In this document: positions 58,330 through 64,000 of the stretch, one piece after another
Numbering within the stretch: the stretch's first letter is position 1
How the letters are laid out: the number at the start of each line of letters is the position of its first letter
Assembly: GCF_038007465.1 (NCBI RefSeq)
Contig: NZ_JBBOXF010000001.1
Coordinates: 4,103,001 to 4,167,000 of the forward strand
Source: Sporosarcina sp. FSL K6-1508
Lineage (GTDB): Bacteria; Bacillota; Bacilli; Bacillales_A; Planococcaceae
Direction of reading: 5' to 3'
Length of the DNA: 64,000 nt
Position numbers and translations under genes: made by a program
Notes under the pieces: generated by a model
Database searches by the model: none
Seen by the model: only the letters and a program-made list of their open reading frames with translations
What the model was told of the DNA's origin: nothing

Positions 58330-60764
58330 ACTCGTTTAATCTCTTCCATGATGAAGGCTTCAATAATATCGCCGATATGGATATCATCAAAGTTTTTGAT
58401 TGTAATCCCACATTCATAGCCTTTTGCAACTTCTTTTGCATCATCTTTAAAGCGTTTTAATGTATCTATTTCGCCTTCGAAGATAACGATATTATCGCGG
58501 ACGATGCGAACGCTTGAATCACGTGTAATTTTACCGCTCGTTACATAGCTTCCCGCAATCGTCCCGATTTTAGACACTTTAATTGTTTCGCGCACTTCAA
58601 CTTGACCGATAACTTTTTCTTCGTATTCGGGATCAAGCATCCCCTTCATCGCCAACTCGATTTCTTCGATTACTTTGTAGATGACACGGTGCTGCCTAAT
58701 ATCAACGCCTTCTTCTTCCGCAGCGCGTTTCGCGTTGACGTCTGGACGAACGTTGAATCCAATAACGATAGCATTCGATGCAGCAGCTAGTGAAATGTCA
58801 GACTCGTTAATCGCGCCCGCACCCGTATGGATAATTTTCACGTTTACACCCTCGACTTCAATTTTCATAAGTGAGGAAGCCATCGCTTCAACTGTACCTT
58901 GTACGTCTGCTTTAACGATTAAGTTCAACTCTTTGATTTCACCTTGTTTCATATGATCGAACAAGTTATCAAGCGTCACACGTGTTTTTTCTACACGTTG
59001 GTCTTGGAGTGCTTCACCAGCTCTTGTTTCACCGATTTGACGCGCTGTCTTTTCGTCTTCAAAGACAACAAAACGATCTCCGGCTTGTGGCACATCGCTA
59101 AGGCCTGTAATTTCAATCGGTGTGGATGGGCCTGCTTCTTTTACGCGGCGTCCGATATCACTAACCATTGCACGGACACGGCCGTATGTGTTACCTACTA
59201 CAATCGGGTCACCTACGTGAAGTGTTCCGTCTTGGACAAGAAGCGTTGCAACAGCACCGCGACCTTTATCAAGAGATGCTTCAATCACACTTCCGCGTGC
59301 GCGGATGTTTGAATCAGCCTTCAATTCAGCAACTTCAGCAACGAGAAGGACCATTTCAATCAATTGATCTATCCCTTCACCTTTCAATGCAGAGATCGGT
59401 ACAAAAATTGCATCGCCGCCCCATGCTTCAGCTACAAGTCCATGATCTGTCAATTCTTGCATGACACGATCTGGATTGGCAGAAGGCTTATCCATCTTAT
59501 TCACCGCAACAATAATCGGCACTTCAGCCGCTTTCGCGTGGTTGATTGCTTCGATTGTTTGTGGCATAACACCATCATCTGCTGCAACAACAAGAATCGT
59601 AATATCTGTCACTTTCGCACCGCGCGCACGCATCGTTGTGAACGCCGCGTGACCTGGTGTATCAAGGAATGTTATTTTCTTACCTTTTTCTTCGATTTGG
59701 TAGGCACCAATATGCTGAGTGATACCGCCCGCTTCGCCTTGTGTAACTTTCGTATTACGAATTGAGTCTAGAAGCGTCGTTTTACCGTGGTCAACATGCC
59801 CCATGATTGTAACGACTGGAGGACGCTCTGCTAGATCAGTTGCTGTTTCTTCATGCTCTTCAAAATACGTTTCAAGATCAGTTACGTCGATACGGATTTC
59901 CTCTTCTACTTCAACTTCATAATCTGCACAGATGAGTTCAATCGCATCTTTGTCCAGTTCTTGGTTGATTGTTGCCATGATACCAAGCATGAAGAGCTTT
60001 TTGATAATAGCTGATGGCTCGCGTCCCAGTTTGTTCGCAAGTTCAGCTACTGAAAGTGATTCATAAAAAGTGATTTTTTCCGGTAACGGTTTCTCCACTT
60101 TTGGAATCGGGTTCGCCGGACGGTATCTTCTGCGTCCTTGGTTTATACCGCGTGCCGGTGGACGTCCACCGCGACCGCCACCTGGACGACTCGGGCCTCC
60201 GCCACCTGGGCGTCCGCCTTGTCCGCTTGGTGCGCCTTGCGCTGGACGGTTGCCACCTGTTGACCCTTGGGCCGGACGGTTGCCGCCTGTTGATCCTTGC
60301 GCTGGACGATTGCCGCCTGCTGACCCTTGGGCCGGACGGTTGCCGCCTGTTGATCCTTGTGCTGGACGGTTGCCGCCTGTTGACCCTTGTGCTGGACGAT
60401 TGCTGCCTGTTGATCCTTGTGCTGGACGATTGCCGCCTGTTGATCCTTGTGCTGGACGATTGCCGCCTGCTGGTCTCTGAGCCGGACGATTGCCGCCTGT
60501 TGATCCTTGTGCTGGGCGGTTATTGGTTGCAGATTGTGCAGCTTTCGGTGCTTCTTTGCGCTCAGGAGCCTTTGGATATACTTTTGGTGCATTTTGTTTG
60601 TTCCCATTGGCACTGAATTTACTATCCAGTTTCGTAATTGCATCTGTATCTAATGTTGACATATGATTTGTCACACTCACATTTATCTTTCCAAGCTCAT
60701 CAATAACTTCTTTACTCGTCCGATTCACTTTTTTCGCGTATTCGTGTACCCGTATTTTCGTCAT
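58326..60764 (-). CDS. infB: Translation initiation factor IF-2
   Basis: An 812-residue IF-2. The N terminus is the conserved RVHEYAKKVNRTSKEVIDEL. Residues 82-181 are ten copies of a decapeptide NRPAQGSTGG with small changes, followed by a Gly/Arg/Pro stretch. The G domain has MGHVDHGKTTLLD, DTPGHAAFTTMRARG and NKMDKP; the C-terminal domains bind initiator tRNA. ATG 60764 has GGGGGTGG upstream and gives the family start, but it lies 53 bases inside ylxQ. The repeat makes this linker unusual in composition. Confidence 0.97.
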   Translation of the reverse strand: MTKIRVHEYAKKVNRTSKEVIDELGKINVSVTNHMSTLDTDAITKLDSKFSANGNKQNAPKVYPKAPERKEAPKAAQSATNNRPAQGSTGGNRPAQRPAGGNRPAQGSTGGNRPAQGSTGSNRPAQGSTGGNRPAQGSTGGNRPAQGSAGGNRPAQGSTGGNRPAQGSTGGNRPAQGAPSGQGGRPGGGGPSRPGGGRGGRPPARGINQGRRRYRPANPIPKVEKPLPEKITFYESLSVAELANKLGREPSAIIKKLFMLGIMATINQELDKDAIELICADYEVEVEEEIRIDVTDLETYFEEHEETATDLAERPPVVTIMGHVDHGKTTLLDSIRNTKVTQGEAGGITQHIGAYQIEEKGKKITFLDTPGHAAFTTMRARGAKVTDITILVVAADDGVMPQTIEAINHAKAAEVPIIVAVNKMDKPSANPDRVMQELTDHGLVAEAWGGDAIFVPISALKGEGIDQLIEMVLLVAEVAELKADSNIRARGSVIEASLDKGRGAVATLLVQDGTLHVGDPIVVGNTYGRVRAMVSDIGRRVKEAGPSTPIEITGLSDVPQAGDRFVVFEDEKTARQIGETRAGEALQDQRVEKTRVTLDNLFDHMKQGEIKELNLIVKADVQGTVEAMASSLMKIEVEGVNVKIIHTGAGAINESDISLAAASNAIVIGFNVRPDVNAKRAAEEEGVDIRQHRVIYKVIEEIELAMKGMLDPEYEEKVIGQVEVRETIKVSKIGTIAGSYVTSGKITRDSSVRIVRDNIVIFEGEIDTLKRFKDDAKEVAKGYECGITIKNFDDIHIGDIIEAFIMEEIKRV
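60222..60521 (-). repeat. Ten-copy 30-bp coding minisatellite in infB
   Basis: Ten consecutive 30-bp units encode NRPAQ followed by GSTGG, RPAGG, GSTGS, GSAGG or GAPSG. The units differ mainly at third positions. The number of units could vary between strains by slippage without breaking the frame. Confidence 0.93.
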
Positions 60765-61089
60765 TAGTCCACCCCCGGTTATATTCGTTGAGTAGCCCGG
60801 ACACTTTTCCGGCAAAACCGGCATCCGTTAGCGCGAGTACAACCCGCGACTCTTTTCCAACTGCATGTCCAAGCTCTTCACGAGTCCCGAAAACATGCTT
60901 CTCAACGTTGTAAAACGTACTTTTATCAGATAACTTTTTCATCGTATTTTTAGAGGCATCTTCAGAAACAATCACAAGACGCGCATTACCGGAACGAATT
61001 TCCCGCACAACCAAATCTTCACCCATTATAAGCATCCTTGCACGGGCTGCCATGCCAAGCATTTGATAAATCCGTTTCGGATCTGTCAT
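60712..61089 (-). CDS. ylxQ: YlxQ, L7Ae-family ribosomal-protein-like RNA-binding protein
   Basis: A 125-residue protein of the L7Ae/L30e/S12e group, which binds kink-turn RNA. It has IYQMLGMAARARMLIMGEDL, NARLVIVSEDASKNTMKKL and VLALTDAGFAGKV. It is about 25 residues longer than B. subtilis YlxQ (100); the extra tail (NEYNRGWTNDENTGTRIREK) is encoded in DNA that also encodes the start of infB in another frame, a 53-base overlap. Its start overlaps the ylxR stop by four bases. Confidence 0.9.
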   Translation of the reverse strand: MTDPKRIYQMLGMAARARMLIMGEDLVVREIRSGNARLVIVSEDASKNTMKKLSDKSTFYNVEKHVFGTREELGHAVGKESRVVLALTDAGFAGKVSGLLNEYNRGWTNDENTGTRIREKSESDE

Positions 61090-61364
61090 TTTAGTGCCTC
61101 CCGACGAATTGCGTGAAGAAGATCATCGAATACCTGTTCAGGAATAGCCGTTCCAAGCTGACTCTCAATCGATTTGTTACGGCGCGCGGTTTCAACTGCT
61201 TCTTCGGATTTTGACACATATGTCCCGCGGCCTGACTTCTTGCCAGTGAGATCGACTGAAACTTCCCCTTCTTTCGGGCGAACAATGCGAATCATTTCCT
61301 TTTTCGGGAACATATTGCCTGTTGCCGCACATTTACGTAGAGGAATTTTTTTCATGTTAGTCAT
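61086..61364 (-). CDS. ylxR: YlxR (RnpM), DUF448 RNA-binding protein
   Basis: A 92-residue DUF448 protein with KKIPLRKCAATGNMFPKKEM, RIVRPKEGEVSVDLTGKKSG and RGTYVSKS, the conserved GRGxYV signature. YlxR has been described as a modulator of RNase P. GGAGG lies ten bases upstream of the ATG; an ATG three codons later is possible but the first agrees with B. subtilis. It lies between nusA and ylxQ in the conserved operon. Confidence 0.94.
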   Translation of the reverse strand: MTNMKKIPLRKCAATGNMFPKKEMIRIVRPKEGEVSVDLTGKKSGRGTYVSKSEEAVETARRNKSIESQLGTAIPEQVFDDLLHAIRREALK

Positions 61365-61382
61365 GTGTACTCATCCTCCCTC

Positions 61383-62579
61383 TCAGTCTTCGTTTTCCGT
61401 ATCCGTATACAGATCAATTGTTTCAGTTTCAATGTCTTCTGTCACTTCATCTTCAACGAAGTATGGATCGCTTTCGTTCGCGTCTTCATCCAACTGGACC
61501 TGTTCTATAATTAACGCACTAGTGGCCGACGGATAAATTCCTAGTTCGCGTGCATCCGTTTCACTCTTAATATCGATTTTCCATCCCGTCATCTTCGCAG
61601 CCAGTCTAGCGTTCTGTCCACGTTTACCTATAGCGAGTGACAATTGATAGTCAGGTACAACGACAGTTGTCGATCGATCTTCCTCATTCACCTGAACGTC
61701 AATGACTTTTGACGGGCTCAGCGCATTTGCAACGAATATAGCCGGATCCTCGGACCATTCGACAATATCGATTTTCTCGCCGTTGAGTTCATTTGAAATG
61801 GATTGAACCCGGGCGCCTCTTGCACCTACACATGAACCGACTGGATCGACTGCTTCATTATTCGTATGCACTGAAATTTTGGAACGGTCGCCCGCTTCTC
61901 GGGCAATCGATTTAATTTCAACGATGCCTTCAAAAATTTCAGGAACCTCAACTTCAAACAGCCTACGGAGAAGTCCCGGATGCGTTCTTGATACAAACAC
62001 TTGAGGACCTCGCGACGTACGTTCAACTTTTGTAATATATACTTTGATGCGGTCATGTGGCTGATACGTTTCAGTTGGAATCTGTTCGCCAACCGGCAAA
62101 ACAGCTTCCACTTTCCCAAGACCAACATATAGATTCCGTGCGTCGAGCCTCTCAACGATACCATTGACGATATCATCTTCTCTGTCGACGTACTCCTCAT
62201 AAATGATACCGCGTTCAGCTTCACGCACACGTTGTGTAACAACCTGCTTAGCAGTTTGTGCTGCTACACGGCCGAAATCACGCGGTGTTACTTCTTCTTC
62301 AACGACATCCTCAAGTTCATAAGCAGGATTGATTTTGTGTGCATCTTCAAGACTAATTTGTAAACGATCATCCTCAACCTCTTCGACGACGTCTTTTCTG
62401 GCATAGACTTTCATTGTTCCTTTTGCAAGGTTCAAGTCCACGCGTACGTTTTGAGCTTGGTTGAAGTTTCGTTTATATGCGGTTACAAGTGCCGCTTCGA
62501 TTGCTTCTACTAATACGTCCCTAGAAATGCCTTTTTGCTTTTCAAGGGCTGTCAATGCATCGAGTAGATCACTACTCAT
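61383..62579 (-). CDS. nusA: Transcription termination/antitermination protein NusA
   Basis: A 398-residue NusA. The N-terminal polymerase-binding domain begins SSDLLDALTALEKQKGI. The S1 domain (VNGIVERLDARNLYVGLGKVE, in part) and two KH domains (VGSCVGARGARVQSI; LAIGKRGQNARLAAKMTGWKI) follow. The C-terminal tail is very acidic and lacks the extra repeats of proteobacterial NusA. ATG 62579 has AGGAGT upstream; an in-frame GTG at 62588 lies inside that site. Order rimP-nusA-ylxR-ylxQ-infB is conserved. Confidence 0.97.
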   Translation of the reverse strand: MSSDLLDALTALEKQKGISRDVLVEAIEAALVTAYKRNFNQAQNVRVDLNLAKGTMKVYARKDVVEEVEDDRLQISLEDAHKINPAYELEDVVEEEVTPRDFGRVAAQTAKQVVTQRVREAERGIIYEEYVDREDDIVNGIVERLDARNLYVGLGKVEAVLPVGEQIPTETYQPHDRIKVYITKVERTSRGPQVFVSRTHPGLLRRLFEVEVPEIFEGIVEIKSIAREAGDRSKISVHTNNEAVDPVGSCVGARGARVQSISNELNGEKIDIVEWSEDPAIFVANALSPSKVIDVQVNEEDRSTTVVVPDYQLSLAIGKRGQNARLAAKMTGWKIDIKSETDARELGIYPSATSALIIEQVQLDEDANESDPYFVEDEVTEDIETETIDLYTDTENED

Positions 62580-62601
62580 GTTAATCACTCCTACTATTCA
62601 A

Positions 62602-63078
62602 TTATGCGGAAAAGTCGATGGCCAAACGGGCAAGTGCGATTTTTTCCTTGTCGATCACGACGGTCAATTTTCTTGTCTTAATACGTATTTCAACTTCTGC
62701 GGCATCTGGGCCATATGACAGCAAATAACCTTCGAACTCTTTCATACCATCAATGAGCTCGTATGTCTTAATGAATACAAACTGTCCAATTGCTTTTTGA
62801 AAATCTTCTTCCTTCTTCAACGGGCGCTCTGCACCAGGTGAAGATACTTCAAGAAAGTAGTTTTGCGGGATTGGATCAGTGCGGTCGAGCTCTTCACTCA
62901 GCTTTTCGCTAACTTGAGCGCATTGGTCAATATCGATAGGACCATTAGGCGTATCGATATAAACGCGTAAAAACCAGTCTCTTCCTTCTTTTAAAAACTC
63001 GACGTCGACAAGTTCCAATTCTAATTCTTCTACAATCGGACTGACGAGTTTTGTGACTTCTTCCGTAATATTACTCAT
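62602..63078 (-). CDS. rimP: Ribosome maturation factor RimP
   Basis: A 158-residue RimP for 30S assembly. It has LELVDVEFLKEGRDWFLRVY, IDTPNGPIDIDQCAQVSEKL and YFLEVSSPGAERPLKKEEDF, each typical. A GGGAGGG ribosome binding site precedes the ATG. First gene of the nusA-infB series. A hairpin of repeat origin stands about 24 bases upstream of its start codon. Confidence 0.97.
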   Translation of the reverse strand: MSNITEEVTKLVSPIVEELELELVDVEFLKEGRDWFLRVYIDTPNGPIDIDQCAQVSEKLSEELDRTDPIPQNYFLEVSSPGAERPLKKEEDFQKAIGQFVFIKTYELIDGMKEFEGYLLSYGPDAAEVEIRIKTRKLTVVIDKEKIALARLAIDFSA

Positions 63079-63100
63079 CTTATCCCTCCCGAAATATTAA

Positions 63101-63240
63101 TCAAATACGCCTCGGCGTATTTGTGCCCAGATTGAGCAGAGAAGTTAGCCTAAGAACGTCCCGTGGCATTGATGACAATGACCTACATCGTGTAGGCTTT
63201 CACACAGGTGGCATGCTTGCACGATTCACTTCACTATAAA
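63101..63240. repeat. Palindromic intergenic repeat, family B, between polC and rimP
   Basis: Begins with the near-perfect palindrome CAAATACGCC-TC-GGCGTATTTG (63102-63123), then GTTAGCCTAAGAACGTCCCG and TGACCTACATCGTGTAGGC, which parallel family B at 12361-12425. The 342-bp gap between polC and rimP holds only this repeat and the polC terminator. Confidence 0.75.
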
Positions 63241-63325
63241 ACCTATGACATCCACCGGAGGCTTGAATCTTATTTAGCAAAAATACGAACTCCCGCCAAA
63301 TAAGATAAAAAACAGTACAGAACAA

Positions 63326-63355
63326 CAGAAAAGAGCGGGAAATCCCACTCTTTTT
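63326..63355 (-). terminator. Terminator of polC
   Basis: AAGAGCGGGA (63331-63340) and TCCCACTCTT (63343-63352) form a 10-bp stem with one C-A mismatch and a two-base centre. On the minus strand TTTTC follows. It lies about 70 bp past the polC stop. Confidence 0.7.
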
Positions 63356-63420
63356 GCGCAAGACTATTACAAAAGTTGTTCCCATCATACCATATGAAAT
63401 ATTGTGGTGCAAACATTGTG

Positions 63421-64000
63421 CTAAAAGAGGGAAAGTTGATTCGCTTCTGGCATTCCTTCTAGACAGCCAAGTGAATCCATATATTCGACAATTGTCTTCG
63501 AAACACGGCCACGCTGCTGAAAGTCCTCTTTCGAAAGAAACTCTCCATCTTTCCTTGCTTCTACAATTGAATTCGCTACGTTCGTTCCAAGAGAAGGCAC
63601 CGCGTTAAAGGGGGGAATCAATGTATTGCCTTCAATAAGAAATTTCGTCGCATCAGATTTATACAAATCCGGCTTAGCCAATGAGATGCCCCGTTCCCAC
63701 ATTTCTAGTGCCAGTTCGAGCACTGTCAGCAAACTCTTTTCTTTCGGTGTTGCATCGAGCCCTTTTGCATTAATTTCTTTAATTTGAGCCCGTACTGATG
63801 CCGATCCCTGTGTCATGGACAACAGGTCGAAATCGGTTGCCCGTACCGTGTAGTATGTTGCATAGTACAAAATAGGATGATGCACTTTGAAATAAGCGAT
63901 GCGCAGCGCCATCAATACATAGGCAGCCGCATGCGCTTTCGGGAACATATATTTGATTTTTTTACATGATTCAATGTACCAGTTTGGCACGCCTTGCACT
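63421..64000 (-). CDS. polC: DNA polymerase III PolC, C-terminal part (cut by window edge)
   Basis: The last 193 codons of PolC, the main replicative polymerase of low-G+C Gram-positives. Visible are the palm/fingers end KKIKYMFPKAHAAAYVLMAL and AYFKVHHPILYYATYYTVRA, and a C-terminal helix-hairpin-helix like part (FNAVPSLGTNVANSIVEAR). The protein ends QLSLF, the sliding-clamp binding motif expected at the PolC C terminus. The frame is open to the right edge, so the gene continues beyond the window. It precedes rimP, as in B. subtilis. Confidence 0.96.
   Translation of the reverse strand, partial: VQGVPNWYIESCKKIKYMFPKAHAAAYVLMALRIAYFKVHHPILYYATYYTVRATDFDLLSMTQGSASVRAQIKEINAKGLDATPKEKSLLTVLELALEMWERGISLAKPDLYKSDATKFLIEGNTLIPPFNAVPSLGTNVANSIVEARKDGEFLSKEDFQQRGRVSKTIVEYMDSLGCLEGMPEANQLSLF

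Noticed and set aside
60222..60521. Possible CRISPR array
   Set aside because: The units are contiguous 30-bp repeats without unique spacers and lie in frame within infB; no cas genes are present.
60070..60616. Long plus-strand frames with repeated Arg-Leu-Pro-Pro-Val-Asp units
   Set aside because: These are antisense shadows of the infB decapeptide repeat.

Overview
The window is a 64 kb piece of the chromosome of a low-G+C, endospore-forming Bacillales bacterium. Spore-specific genes are spread through it: an alpha/beta SASP, sirA, cotE, ymcA, spoVS, spoIIIE and both dipicolinate synthase subunits. The set of orthologues, the bmp/nup transporter next to ymfC, and the palindromic repeats between operons fit a Planococcaceae member such as Sporosarcina. 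That placement is an inference, since no rRNA gene is present. Nearly all genes read on the minus strand, so the map runs backwards relative to the usual Bacillus order.

Layout, left to right. (1) 1-5.0 kb: a cut membrane protein, a SASP gene, a DUF3886 gene, acetyl-CoA acetyltransferase, the divergent HMG-CoA lyase, a YqkD-like hydrolase and yneF. (2) 5.2-10.0 kb: the sirA-tkt-ynzC-yneB-yneA block, divergent from lexA, with three LexA-box-like operators between yneA and lexA. (3) 10.2-22.2 kb: ynbB, a TRIC-type membrane protein, and the close-packed series mutS-mutL-glpK-glpD-lipase-miaA-hfq. (4) 22.4-30.2 kb: cotE, ymcA, miaB, spoVS, ymdB, rny and recA with its SOS box. (5) 30.4-37.4 kb: cinA, pgsA, rodZ, ymfK, ymfI, ymfH, ymfF. 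(6) 37.6-43.2 kb: a nucleoside ABC importer (nupNOPQ-like) and a GntR regulator. (7) 43.3-53 kb: spoIIIE, the RNase J2 gene, dapA, asd, dpaB, dpaA, ymxH and an M16 protease. (8) 53-64 kb: pnp, rpsO, ribF, truB, rbfA, ylxP, infB, ylxQ, ylxR, nusA, rimP and the 3' end of polC.

Functional links. DNA damage: LexA, YneA and RecA form an SOS circuit, and MutS/MutL do mismatch repair. RNA metabolism: RNase Y, RNase J2, PNPase, Hfq, MiaA, MiaB, TruB, NusA and YlxR. Sporulation: Asd and DapA feed dihydrodipicolinate to DpaAB for dipicolinate, SirA blocks re-initiation, SpoIIIE pumps the chromosome, and CotE and SpoVS build the spore. Glycerol: the lipase, GlpK and GlpD could turn monoacylglycerol into dihydroxyacetone phosphate.

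I found no clearly new biological system; this is mostly conserved core chromosome. The items most worth a second look are a mosaic family of palindromic repeats with a visible deletion intermediate, a small MITE-like element next to recA, a likely CTG start for cotE, terminators sitting too close to spoIIIE and truB for an ordinary promoter to fit, the glp genes inside the mutSL-miaA-hfq series, the ten-unit repeat in IF-2, the 53-nt ylxQ/infB overlap, and candidate operators around the nup operon.
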